NCBI GenBank assembly: GCA_013140575.1
Contig: JABFSN010000042.1
Location: 1 to 43,135 of the forward strand
Direction of reading: 5' to 3'
From: Phycisphaerales bacterium
GTDB lineage: Bacteria > Planctomycetota > Phycisphaerae > UBA1845
DNA: 43,135 nt
Below, piece by piece: positions 26,325 through 33,630 of this stretch. The position numbers and the translations under genes are program-made. Position 1 is the stretch's first letter; the number at the start of each line of letters is the position of its first letter. The notes beneath the pieces were generated by a model, which made no database searches, was not told the DNA's origin, and saw only the letters and a program-made list of their open reading frames with translations.

Positions 26325-27410
26325 TCAATAGCGGCTGAGGTGGCAGGGGTAGCGGCGGCCGAAGCGCTCGACGTTGGCGGCGTAGCGGCGGACGGTGTCG
26401 GCGAGCAGGTCGGACGAAGCGGGGCGATCGTCTGACGAAGCGGCGCGATCGTCTGACGAAGGGGTGCGCGCGGTCGGTGAATCGGCGCGCGGCGGCTGGT
26501 CGGCGGCGACGGCGACCGTTGAATCGTGGGCGCGAACGGCGGACGGGTCGGGGAGCAGGGGCATCAATTCGATTTCGTAGCGGAAGTTGGGCAACGCACG
26601 CACCATGGCCTGCACGATCGGCGAGCCGCAGCGCATGGCGATTTGAAACGGACCGGCCAGGATGGACCGGCGTTCGTCGAACAGGTCAACCTCGACGGTT
26701 CGTTGGCGACCGTCCTTGACCACGTGCACGTCGGCCAGGCTGGCGACGATGTAGTTGTCATTCAACCGGCGGTAGATGGGACGCGGGAAGGTGTTGGAAT
26801 AAAAGTACTCGATGCGCGGCCGATCCTTCTGATCGAGCTTGGTCTGGACGAACCGCCAGACGGCGCCGAATTTCGTGGCGCGAATCCCGGCGACGCGATA
26901 ACCGAATTCCACCAAGATACCGATGGTCACGTACAGCGAGCCGAGGTGGGACAAGGCCAAATAGACGCCGTGTCCGCGGGCGAGCGCCGAATCGAGCACG
27001 GCGCGGTTGGCGATGGTCAGGCGGCGCATCAATCGTTTGCGAGGCAGGCGATCCATGATCAGATAGAACATCTTGTCGCAACGCAGGCGGATGAAATGGC
27101 GGCGGACGGCCTGGCGTACGGCGGCGGGCGAGGCGCTCGTGCCGATGAGTCGCACGACCTGCCGGGTCACGCGCCGGCGGCGGTGGTAGTCGACCAACCA
27201 CTCGGCGATGCCGAACATTCGGCCGACCTGATACAGCCCGGTCAGCGAAATCACCCGGGCGATCAGGTAAAGAAATCCCCGCGTGATTTCGAAGGAATAC
27301 GATTCCCACCGGGACAGCCCGGCCGATGGGGCGTCGTTATCGGATTCCGCGGGTGCGATTTCGGTTTCCGACGGATCGACAACGGGGGCCGGTTGGGCGA
27401 TCGAGGTCAT
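26325..27410 (-). CDS. Lipid A acyltransferase family protein (LpxL/HtrB-like), altered HX4E motif
   Basis: A 361-residue membrane-associated protein of the LpxL/LpxM family, which adds secondary acyl chains to lipid A. Family features are RVISLTGLYQVGRMFG near the N-terminus, ANRAVLDSALARGHGVYLALSHLGSLYVTIGILVEFGYRV around the active site, and FDERRSILAGPFQIAMRCGSPIVQAM. The catalytic HX4E/D dyad reads His155-LGSL-Tyr160, so the acidic partner is missing. Near residues 308-345 there is a low-complexity insert with repeated SSDDR. The ATG at 27410 was chosen; an upstream in-frame start would add 18 residues. It converges with the amidohydrolase gene across 36 bases. A changed mechanism or loss of activity is possible. 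Confidence 0.7.
   Translation of the reverse strand: MTSIAQPAPVVDPSETEIAPAESDNDAPSAGLSRWESYSFEITRGFLYLIARVISLTGLYQVGRMFGIAEWLVDYHRRRRVTRQVVRLIGTSASPAAVRQAVRRHFIRLRCDKMFYLIMDRLPRKRLMRRLTIANRAVLDSALARGHGVYLALSHLGSLYVTIGILVEFGYRVAGIRATKFGAVWRFVQTKLDQKDRPRIEYFYSNTFPRPIYRRLNDNYIVASLADVHVVKDGRQRTVEVDLFDERRSILAGPFQIAMRCGSPIVQAMVRALPNFRYEIELMPLLPDPSAVRAHDSTVAVAADQPPRADSPTARTPSSDDRAASSDDRPASSDLLADTVRRYAANVERFGRRYPCHLSRY
26410..26472. repeat. Three-copy 21-bp in-frame tandem repeat
   Basis: Three consecutive 21-base units beginning TCGGACGAAGC, TCTGACGAAGC and TCTGACGAAGG encode repeated SSDDR-type peptides near the C-terminus of the acyltransferase-like protein. Unit length is a multiple of three, so copy-number change would keep the frame. 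Confidence 0.7.
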
Positions 27411-27534
27411 AATCAGGGAGCGTAATGGACGATCCGGCCATTTGCCACGCGGGTGGAACAGCAATTGCAGGGGTACATCCGGGTTCGGCTAATGGACCCG
27501 GGTTGCCGTGGACGGGTCGATAACCAGGAAGTTG

Positions 27535-27551
27535 TTGCGACTGAGTCGCAA
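27535..27551. promoter_or_regulatory. Fur-box-like palindrome upstream of feoA
   Basis: TTGCGACTGAGTCGCAA is a perfect palindrome of two 8-base arms around a central G, extending with little mismatch to TTGTTGCGACT...AGTCGCAATAA. It lies 109 bases before the first feoA start in the divergent gap 27411-27660, followed by AT-rich ATAATATTTG that could be a -10 region. Palindromes of this size and pattern are bound by Fur-family repressors in many bacteria. Iron repression of feo is the expected meaning but is an inference. Confidence 0.5.
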
Positions 27552-27660
27552 TAATATTTGACCAGGTGAAACCGCGCCGTTAGAGTGCGGTAGACGCGTA
27601 TGACCGCCGCCAGCGCGGGATCGTTGTACGGTAATGGCCGGATCATGCAGTGTAACAGCA

Positions 27661-28017
27661 ATGATTAAATCGTATATCTGTATTTCGCCGATTTGCGAGT
27701 CCGCGGAGCCCACCGATAATTGCGCCGACGGCGACAAGCGCGAGTTCGTTGGATTGTCGCACAGTGGGCACGTCGGGCTGGACGAAGTTCGCGGAGGGGC
27801 GACGGTCGCGGTTCGACGGATTGAAGACCATCCGGAGGCCGGGCGGCTGGCGGAGCTGGGGTTCGAGGTCGGCCGGCGGGTGCGCGTGGCCCGCGGCGGC
27901 GATCCGCTGATTTGTCACGTCGATGGGGCGCGGATCGGGCTCGGGCGCGGTTTGGCCCGGTGTATCCGCGTCGAGATCATTTCCGGAACCGATCGGTGGA
28001 CCCGCGCGGTCGGATGA
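27661..28017 (+). CDS. feoA: FeoA-domain protein, first copy
   Basis: A 118-residue protein with a C-terminal SH3-like FeoA domain: GATVAVRRIEDHPEAGRLAELGFEVGRRVRVARGG and GARIGLGRGLARCIRVE. FeoA is a small cytoplasmic partner of the FeoB ferrous iron transporter. The first about 45 residues are an extension with several Cys (ICISPICES and NCADG) not usual in FeoA. The ATG at 27661 follows the Fur-like palindrome. The stop overlaps the next feoA start by ATGA (28014-28017). Confidence 0.82.
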   Translation: MIKSYICISPICESAEPTDNCADGDKREFVGLSHSGHVGLDEVRGGATVAVRRIEDHPEAGRLAELGFEVGRRVRVARGGDPLICHVDGARIGLGRGLARCIRVEIISGTDRWTRAVG

Positions 28018-28259
28018 CGCTGGATCAACTGACCATAGGCCAGGAGGGTCGCGTCGAGCAACTGGATGCGTCGTGTGGATCGGCCGCCCGCCTGATGGAG
28101 ATGGGACTGGTGCCAGGGACGGCGGTTCGTGTGGTTCGGGTGGCGCCGCTGGGTGATCCCATCGATATTCTGGTGCGTGGATACCATTTGAGTTTGCGGC
28201 GGTCCGAAGCGCGCGGCGTCACGGTCGGGCGCGTGGATACTGCGGGGGCCGCGACGTGA
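28014..28259 (+). CDS. feoA: FeoA-domain protein, second copy
   Basis: An 81-residue FeoA protein of normal size: MTLDQLTIGQEGRVEQLDAS, AARLMEMGLVPGTAVRVVRVAPLGDPIDI and VRGYHLSLRRSEA are the three conserved strands of the domain. Its ATG overlaps the stop of the first feoA gene, so the two are translationally coupled. Two FeoA proteins of different length ahead of one FeoB are known in several phyla, where the larger often has a divergent N-terminus. Confidence 0.85.
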   Translation: MTLDQLTIGQEGRVEQLDASCGSAARLMEMGLVPGTAVRVVRVAPLGDPIDILVRGYHLSLRRSEARGVTVGRVDTAGAAT

Positions 28260-28328
28260 GCGAGTATTCCAGAATTCACGACGCAGCCGGGCGCAACGGC
28301 GGACGGTCTGTGCCTGCCGCACGAAGAC

Positions 28329-28350
28329 CACTCCCTTACGGTCGCGGCTC
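28329..28350 (-). repeat. Dispersed repeat between feoA and feoB (copy 1)
   Basis: CACTCCCTTACGGTCGCGGCTC on the plus strand (first 20 bases CACTCCCTTACGGTCGCGGC) is the reverse complement of a close relative, GAGCCGCGACCGTAAAGGAG, at 32717-32736. The present copy is intergenic; the other is inside a glycosyltransferase gene. It fills much of the 109-base gap 28260-28368. Confidence 0.65.
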
Positions 28351-28368
28351 GGAAAGGGTCGCGGCACC

Positions 28369-30783
28369 ATGACGCACCATGCGAGCGCGTCGACCGCATC
28401 GGCCGGCAAATCGCATACGAAACGAACCCGCCTGATCGGACTGGTGGGCAATCCCAATTCCGGCAAGACGACGCTGTTCAACCGATTGACCGGTCTGCGG
28501 CACAAGGTGGCCAACTATCCGGGGGTCACTGTCGAGCGCCGCGAGGGGCGCATGCAGGGGCACGACGCGATTCGCATCGTCGATCTACCCGGGTGCTATA
28601 GTCTGACACCGCGCAGCCCGGATGAATTGATCGCCCGCGACGTGTTGATGGGCTGGGTGGACGGGGCCGAACCGCTCGACGGCGTGGTGGTGGTCGTCGA
28701 CGCGTCCAATCTGGAACGCAACCTGTTCCTGGCCAGCCAGGTGGCCGAGTTGAACCTGCCGACGCTGATCGTCTGCAACATGATGGACGTCGTGTCGGGC
28801 CGGGGCGACGCGATTGATTTGGAATTGCTGTCCGAGCGCCTGGGCGCGCCCGTTGTAGGGACGGTGGGATCGACGGGCGTCGGCGTGGACGCATTGCGAT
28901 CGGCCATTGATCGGATGGTTGATTCGACGGATCGGTCGGGCGATGAAGCAGATTGGCAACCGTCAGAATCAAAGGGAATCGGGAGTCTTTCTTGGCAACC
29001 CCCTCACCCTACCCTCTCCCCCAAAAAGGGAGCGGGGAAAGCGAAGGCCGACGGGGGAGAGGGGAAAGAGGCCGCCGGCGGAGGCGCGGAAAATCGCGAC
29101 AAGGCGTCGAAAGGCGCCAGGCCGGCGGCGTGGCACCAGGACGAACGGCTGCGGCGGACGACCAGCGAAGTGGCGCAGCTTGTCCGCGATCACCGGTTGA
29201 TCGGACCGGCGGCGACCGATGCGTTGTCGCTGCTGCTGCTGTCACCGGGGGCGCTGAATCGCGAAGACGTCGCCCACATTCATCTGCCGGAGGCGTGCCG
29301 CAAGACGTTGGCGGCCATTCACGAGCGCGTCCACGCCGAGACCGATGGAAGGGCGTCCGCGTTCATGCACGCCATACAGGCCCGTTACGCGTGGTTGAGC
29401 CGCGTGGTCGACGAGGTGCAGACGCGGGCGCCGGAAAAAGTGACGATCAGCGACAAGATCGACCGGGTGGCCACGCACAAGGTATGGGGGATGGCGGTTT
29501 TCGCGGCGATGATGGGGTTGATTTTCCTGTCCATATTCAGTTGGGCCGAGCCGCTGATGGACGGCATCGAAACGGTGATGGGGCTGATGGCCGACGGCGT
29601 GTACGCGCTGCTGGGCGCGGGGATGCTCCGCGACCTGCTGATCGACGGGGTCATCGCGGGTATGGGCAACGTGGTCGTCTTTTTTCCGCAGATCTGCATT
29701 CTGTTCCTGTTCCTCGCATTGCTGGAAGACAGCGGCTACATGGCCCGGGCGGCGTTCGTGATGGACCGGGTGATGGCCGGCGCGGGTCTTCACGGGCGAA
29801 GTTTCATTCCGCTGTTGTCGAGCTACGCGTGCGCCGTGCCCGCGATCATGGCCACGCGGACCATCGAGAACCGCCGCGACCGGTTGACCACCATTCTGGT
29901 GGCCCCGTTGATGAGCTGTTCGGCGCGGCTGCCCATCTACATTTTGATGATCAGCGCGTTGTTCCCCGGCAACCCGTGGCTGCGGGCGGGGATCATGTTC
30001 GCCATGTACGCGCTGGGGACGGTCACGGCGTTGCTGATGGCCAGGCTGTTCAAGCGGACCATTCTGAAAGGCCCGGCGCCCTCGTTCATCATGGAACTGC
30101 CGCCCTATCGGATGCCGCAGATCGGCACCGCGTTGCGGCACATGTGGGACCGCAGCAAGCTGTTTTTAACCGAGGCCGGCACCATCATCGTGGCCATCAG
30201 CGTGGTGCTGTGGGCGCTGGCGTATTTTCCGAGGATGGAGACGAACGGTGTCGCGAACGGTGCGGGTAGCCCGGTAGGGCGGGTTTCACCCGCCGCGGAC
30301 GAAGAGGACGCGGCAGGCGTTGCGGCCATTCCGTCGCCGGTGACTGCCCCGGGCGAGCAATTGCGACAGAGCTACATGGGCCGGTTCGGGCGGTTCATCG
30401 AGCCGCTGATCGAGCCGCTGGGGTTCGACTGGAAGATCGGCATCGGCCTGACGGCCAGCTTCGCCGCCCGCGAGGTGTTCGTCGCGACCATGGCCGTGGT
30501 CTACGGCGTGGAGGACGACGCCGACGTGGAATCGTCCCCGCTCCGCGAGCAGATCCGCAACGCCGCGTGGCCCGACGGCCGCAAGGTCTACACCCCGCTG
30601 GTGGGCATATCGTTAATGGTGTTCTATGTGCTCGCGTGCCAGTGCATGTCCACGCTCGCGATCGTCCGCCGCGAGACGGCAAGCTGGCGCTGGCCCATCT
30701 TTATGTTCGCGTATATGACGGCGCTGGCGTATGCGGGGTCGTTCGTCGTCTACCAGGGTGGGCGATTATTCGGGTGGGGGTAG
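28369..30783 (+). CDS. feoB: Ferrous iron transport protein B
   Basis: An 804-residue inner-membrane GTPase that imports Fe(II). The N-terminal G domain has GNPNSGKT (27-34, G1), DLPG (72-75, G3) and NMMD (137-140, G4). The membrane part begins near residue 370 and includes LLSSYACAVPAIMATRTIENRRDRLTTILVAPLMSCSARLP, the gate signature with its conserved Cys residues. Two in-frame inserts look foreign: residues about 203-250 (DNA repeat at 29000-29065) between the G domain and the first helix, and about 625-655 (repeat at 30273-30294) in a loop between helices. The stop TAG at 30781 lies in a sequence, GTAGGGCGGGTTTAG, like that second repeat. No feoC is visible downstream. Confidence 0.92.
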   Translation: MTHHASASTASAGKSHTKRTRLIGLVGNPNSGKTTLFNRLTGLRHKVANYPGVTVERREGRMQGHDAIRIVDLPGCYSLTPRSPDELIARDVLMGWVDGAEPLDGVVVVVDASNLERNLFLASQVAELNLPTLIVCNMMDVVSGRGDAIDLELLSERLGAPVVGTVGSTGVGVDALRSAIDRMVDSTDRSGDEADWQPSESKGIGSLSWQPPHPTLSPKKGAGKAKADGGEGKEAAGGGAENRDKASKGARPAAWHQDERLRRTTSEVAQLVRDHRLIGPAATDALSLLLLSPGALNREDVAHIHLPEACRKTLAAIHERVHAETDGRASAFMHAIQARYAWLSRVVDEVQTRAPEKVTISDKIDRVATHKVWGMAVFAAMMGLIFLSIFSWAEPLMDGIETVMGLMADGVYALLGAGMLRDLLIDGVIAGMGNVVVFFPQICILFLFLALLEDSGYMARAAFVMDRVMAGAGLHGRSFIPLLSSYACAVPAIMATRTIENRRDRLTTILVAPLMSCSARLPIYILMISALFPGNPWLRAGIMFAMYALGTVTALLMARLFKRTILKGPAPSFIMELPPYRMPQIGTALRHMWDRSKLFLTEAGTIIVAISVVLWALAYFPRMETNGVANGAGSPVGRVSPAADEEDAAGVAAIPSPVTAPGEQLRQSYMGRFGRFIEPLIEPLGFDWKIGIGLTASFAAREVFVATMAVVYGVEDDADVESSPLREQIRNAAWPDGRKVYTPLVGISLMVFYVLACQCMSTLAIVRRETASWRWPIFMFAYMTALAYAGSFVVYQGGRLFGWG
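29000..29065 (+). repeat. In-frame palindromic repeat inside feoB (first insert)
   Basis: CCCTCACCCTACCCTCTCCC (from 29000) at one end and GGGGGAGAGGGG (29053-29064) at the other form an inverted repeat around an A- and G-rich centre. It is translated in frame as part of a low-complexity stretch (HPTLSPKKGAGKAKADGGEG). I know this CCCTCACCC/GAGAGGG pattern as a common intergenic repeat in environmental bacteria; seeing it inside an intact coding frame is unusual. Confidence 0.65.
30273..30294 (+). repeat. In-frame hairpin repeat inside feoB (second insert)
   Basis: GGTAGGGCGGGTTTCACCCG (30273-30292) contains a perfect 7-bp hairpin, GGCGGGT with ACCCGCC around TTC. It is translated as SPVGRVSPAADEE in a loop between membrane helices. 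A partial copy, GTAGGGCGGGTTTAG, begins at 30780 and carries the feoB stop codon. Confidence 0.6.
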
Positions 30784-30814
30784 GGCGGGTTTAGTTCGCC
30801 GTGACTAGGGCGCA

Positions 30815-30850
30815 CGGGTGCCCCACCCCATTCCTGGGGTGGGGGACTGA
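30815..30850 (-). repeat. REP-like hairpin A (inverted orientation)
   Basis: CGGGTGCCCCACCCC, six-base loop, then GGGGTGGGGGAC. It is the reverse complement of the hairpins at 30982, 31627 and 31678, and lies 31 bases past the feoB stop. No other feature is seen between it and hairpin B (30851-30981). Confidence 0.8.
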
Positions 30851-30981
30851 TGTGACGGGGTGGACGTCGTAATGCGGTTCACATGTTCGCGCCGCCGGGG
30901 ATTCTCATCGTCCGCGGTATGGCGATTCGATTGCCGGGTTCGAAGGACTCCAAACGAGACTGCCTCGTCTCGCCAAGTTCG

Positions 30982-31014
30982 GTCCCCCACCCCCAGGACG
31001 GGGTGGGGCACCCG
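30982..31014 (+). repeat. REP-like hairpin B
   Basis: GTCCCCCACCCC, short loop, then GGGGTGGGGCACCCG. It ends six bases before the stop codon of the RAYT gene and has the same 33-base length as copies C and D. Confidence 0.85.
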
Positions 31015-31020
31015 CGCTCG

Positions 31021-31599
31021 TCAAGTCAGGACCGGCAGGCCGCCGTCCCAGTCCATGGCAATCGGAAGATCATCGCCGGAATCGTAGAATCGAAAGCTAC
31101 TGAATTGCCAGGCTTCGGGTTGTTGAACCAAACCCCGTCGCACCGGGTTGGCGTGAATGTAATCGAGTTTCTCGCGCAGCTTCTCGTCGTGAAACAGGTT
31201 GAAGTCGTACCCGCGCGGTTTCCAGAACGGCCTCTCCCCGGCACCGGTCGCCCATTCGTTGAGCGGCCGCGTACCCAGCGACGCTTGCCTCCGCCAGACG
31301 TCGCGCAGGGCCTCCTTGGCCAGTCGCCCGGAAGCTCCTTTCAGGTATCGAAGCACGACCGAAATCGGCACCGGATCGTCGACGGCCGACAACTGCGGCA
31401 GCACAACAAGGTGGACGTGTTCGGGCATGACGACGTAACCGAGCCAGCGGATCGGACATGATTCACGTGTCCGCGTCATCGCGGTGATGAATGCGTCGCA
31501 CACCGACTCGTGACGGAAGAATTGGAGTCGGCGGTAGGTCGAGACAGTCAGGAAATGAATGTGACCGGGTTCGTCGTGCCGGCGAAGGCGGCTGGGCAT
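31021..31599 (-). CDS. REP-associated tyrosine transposase (RAYT, Y1_Tnp family)
   Basis: A 192-residue single-strand transposase related to IS200/IS605 TnpA. HIHFLTVSTYRRLQFF (13-28) is the family N-terminus. The HUH metal site is MPEHVHLVV (His61 and His63). LREKLDYIHANPVRRGLV (141-158) holds the likely catalytic Tyr147 and the RAYT signature NPVRRGLV. These proteins process REP hairpins, and four hairpins of one kind surround this gene. An exact 11-bp direct repeat, CGTCAAGTCAG, stands at both ends (31019-31029, overlapping the stop, and 31617-31627, 18 bases before the start). The frame looks intact and active. Confidence 0.9.
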   Translation of the reverse strand: MPSRLRRHDEPGHIHFLTVSTYRRLQFFRHESVCDAFITAMTRTRESCPIRWLGYVVMPEHVHLVVLPQLSAVDDPVPISVVLRYLKGASGRLAKEALRDVWRRQASLGTRPLNEWATGAGERPFWKPRGYDFNLFHDEKLREKLDYIHANPVRRGLVQQPEAWQFSSFRFYDSGDDLPIAMDWDGGLPVLT

Positions 31600-31626
31600 T
31601 CGATGATTGTATCGTCCGTCAAGTCA

Positions 31627-31659
31627 GTCCCCCACCCCTAGGACGGCGTGGGGCACCCG
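31627..31659 (+). repeat. REP-like hairpin C
   Basis: GTCCCCCACCCC, loop TAGGACG, then GCGTGGGGCACCCG. It lies 28 bases upstream of the RAYT start and directly overlaps the last base of the CGTCAAGTCAG direct repeat. Confidence 0.85.
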
Positions 31660-31677
31660 CGCGTCCTGCCAGATTCC

Positions 31678-31710
31678 GTCCCCCACCCCAGCAATGGGGT
31701 GGGGCACCCG
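31678..31710 (+). repeat. REP-like hairpin D
   Basis: GTCCCCCACCCC, loop AGCAAT, then GGGGTGGGGCACCCG. It follows copy C after an 18-base spacer in the same orientation, giving a tandem pair at the 5' side of the RAYT gene. The rest of 31711-31824 shows no gene. Confidence 0.85.
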
Positions 31711-31824
31711 CCGACGCGTATTCAGGCAGGGACGATCAAGCCCTCGACGCGCGATTCCGATAACCCGATGGGGTTCGATTCACCACCGTCGGCTTCCTGA
31801 CCTTCGAACCCCGTTGGAGCAAAC

Positions 31825-33630
31825 GTGTCGGACGTGATGAAACCGCGGCCGTCATCCGAGCCGCCGCCAGCGTGCCGCACCGCGTCATCGTGCGTCCGGC
31901 CATCATCAGACAACGATCCGCGTCGCCCGCGACGCGTCTTGATGATTACCAGCGCGTTTCCCCCCTGCGGCGGGACGGCCGTGCAGCGGAGTGCGAAATT
32001 CGCCAAATACCTCGGCGGATTCGGATGGACGCCGGTGGTGTGGTCCTCCGGGCCGCGGGGGGACATGCCCGTCGACCACGACATGTGGGCCGACATGCCG
32101 GCGAACCTCGACCACCGCCCGCTTCCGGCCGGTGACACCACCCATTGGCCTCGGATCCTCGCCGCGTTCGCCGGCCGATGCGCCGAGATTCTCGCGATGC
32201 CAAAACCGTTGTCTGATCGCGTCCGACTCCGCGTCGATTCGCTGGTTCGCGCCGCCATCGGCCTGCTTCCGCCCGACGGGCAGGTTTTGTGGGCGTGGCG
32301 CAGCGCGGCCGCCCTCCGCCGCGTGGTTCAACGGGAACGGATCGACGCGATCTACTCGACGTACAGCCCGGCCTCCAATCATCTGCTGGCGTGGCGGTTG
32401 AAACGGGCGACGGGCATTCCCTGGGTGGCCGACTTCCGCGACCTGTGGACGCAGGACTGTTGGTATCCGTTCGCAGGCGGTCCCCGGTGGCGCGTCGCGA
32501 TCGACCGATACCTCGAACGCCGCTTTCTCGAAGACGCCGACGCCCTGGTCTGCACCACGCCCGACCAGACCCGCATCCTGGCCGAACGCGTGCCCCATCT
32601 GCATCGCAAATTCACCACCATCCCCAACGGCGTAGACTTCGCCGATTTCCCCGGTGGGCGTGACCCATGGACGTCATCCGCCGGATCCGCCGCTTTCGAC
32701 GCTGCGACTTCTTTCAGAGCCGCGACCGTAAAGGAGCGGACCTCCGCCGGAAGCCCCGCCGGTTCAGCGGTGGGGGAGTCGATTCGCGGGCGCGAGAATC
32801 TCCCTACGTTCCTTGGTCCCTCCGTCCCATCGTCCCTTCCGCGTAGCGACCGCTTCATCCTCGCCCACGTCGGACGATTCACCCGCGAACGCGTCACCGA
32901 CGAAATGATCGACGGACTGTCCGCCTTCACCGCCGCCCTCAGCGACGACGCCCGCCGGTTCGAACTGCGCATCGTCGGGTGGATGCCCGACGCCCTGCAC
33001 CGGCTTCTGACCGCCGCCGGAATCCCGTTCACCGCCTGTGGCCACGTGCCCCACCGGACGGCTATCCGCGAGATGCTCGACGCCGACGCGCTGCTGTTGC
33101 AATACCCCGATCGCCCCAATGCCGACACGGCCATCTCCGGGAAACTGTTCGAGTACTTCGCGGCCGGGCGACCGGTGGTGATGATCGGACCGCGGACGTC
33201 GATCACCCGGCGGCTGGTCGAAGCGTTGGCGGCCGGCATCGGCATCGACCCGCAACCCGACGCCATCGAACAATCGTTGATGGAAATGTGGCGGCAATGG
33301 CGCGACGGACGAATGCCGACGCACTGTCAGCCGGACAGGTTGACGCCGTTTACCCGCCGGAATCTCACCGGCGAGTTGGCCGATGTGCTCGACGTCGCGT
33401 GCCGCGGTTCGTGTGATTTCACGGACCGGATGATTCCGCTGGAATGCGTTCTGAACGGCGACGCGTCCGTTCCAGCCAGTCCGCCAGTGCGCCGTCCAGT
33501 TGATCGATCGGCCCCGATGGATCGTACCGGACCGTCGCGACCCGCGAACCCAGTGGACGCCACACGGCCTCGTCCGTCGATACGAAAACGGCCAGCGTCG
33601 GCAGTCCCAGCCCTGCCGCCAGGTGCGTGA
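31825..33630 (+). CDS. GT4-like glycosyltransferase with repeat-derived internal insert
   Basis: A 601-residue GT-B type glycosyltransferase. The N-terminal domain opens VLMITSAFPPCGGTAVQRSAKFAKYLGGFGW (38-68), followed by ADFRDLWTQDCWYPF and TTIPNGVDFADFPGG. The C-terminal domain resumes with RFILAHVGRFTRERVTDEM (about 342-360) and ends its core with SGKLFEYFAAGRPVVMIG. Residues about 277-342 between the domains are a low-complexity insert made of several dispersed repeats (32655-32850). The last about 70 residues overlap the convergent heptosyltransferase gene by 212 bases and look unstructured. GTG at 31825 has GGAG five bases upstream; the ATG at 31837 is an alternative. Donor and acceptor are unknown. 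Confidence 0.75.
   Translation: MSDVMKPRPSSEPPPACRTASSCVRPSSDNDPRRPRRVLMITSAFPPCGGTAVQRSAKFAKYLGGFGWTPVVWSSGPRGDMPVDHDMWADMPANLDHRPLPAGDTTHWPRILAAFAGRCAEILAMPKPLSDRVRLRVDSLVRAAIGLLPPDGQVLWAWRSAAALRRVVQRERIDAIYSTYSPASNHLLAWRLKRATGIPWVADFRDLWTQDCWYPFAGGPRWRVAIDRYLERRFLEDADALVCTTPDQTRILAERVPHLHRKFTTIPNGVDFADFPGGRDPWTSSAGSAAFDAATSFRAATVKERTSAGSPAGSAVGESIRGRENLPTFLGPSVPSSLPRSDRFILAHVGRFTRERVTDEMIDGLSAFTAALSDDARRFELRIVGWMPDALHRLLTAAGIPFTACGHVPHRTAIREMLDADALLLQYPDRPNADTAISGKLFEYFAAGRPVVMIGPRTSITRRLVEALAAGIGIDPQPDAIEQSLMEMWRQWRDGRMPTHCQPDRLTPFTRRNLTGELADVLDVACRGSCDFTDRMIPLECVLNGDASVPASPPVRRPVDRSAPMDRTGPSRPANPVDATRPRPSIRKRPASAVPALPPGA
32655..32850 (+). repeat. Block of dispersed repeats inside a glycosyltransferase gene
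   Basis: Within the coding frame, 32717-32739 resembles the intergenic repeat at 28329-28350 in reverse, and 32763-32788 is an exact 26-base match to the reverse complement of 20025-20050. A pyrimidine-rich tail (32811-32840, ACGTTCCTTGGTCCCTCCGT and on) resembles another common intergenic repeat. Together they form a chain of different repeat families inserted without breaking the frame. Confidence 0.75.

Noticed and set aside
26410-26472. Tandem repeat considered as a CRISPR array
   Set aside because: The 21-base units are contiguous without spacers and lie in frame in a coding gene; no cas gene is present.
30815-31710. Spaced hairpin repeats considered as a CRISPR array
   Set aside because: Spacing is irregular, one copy is inverted, and a RAYT gene explains the repeats.
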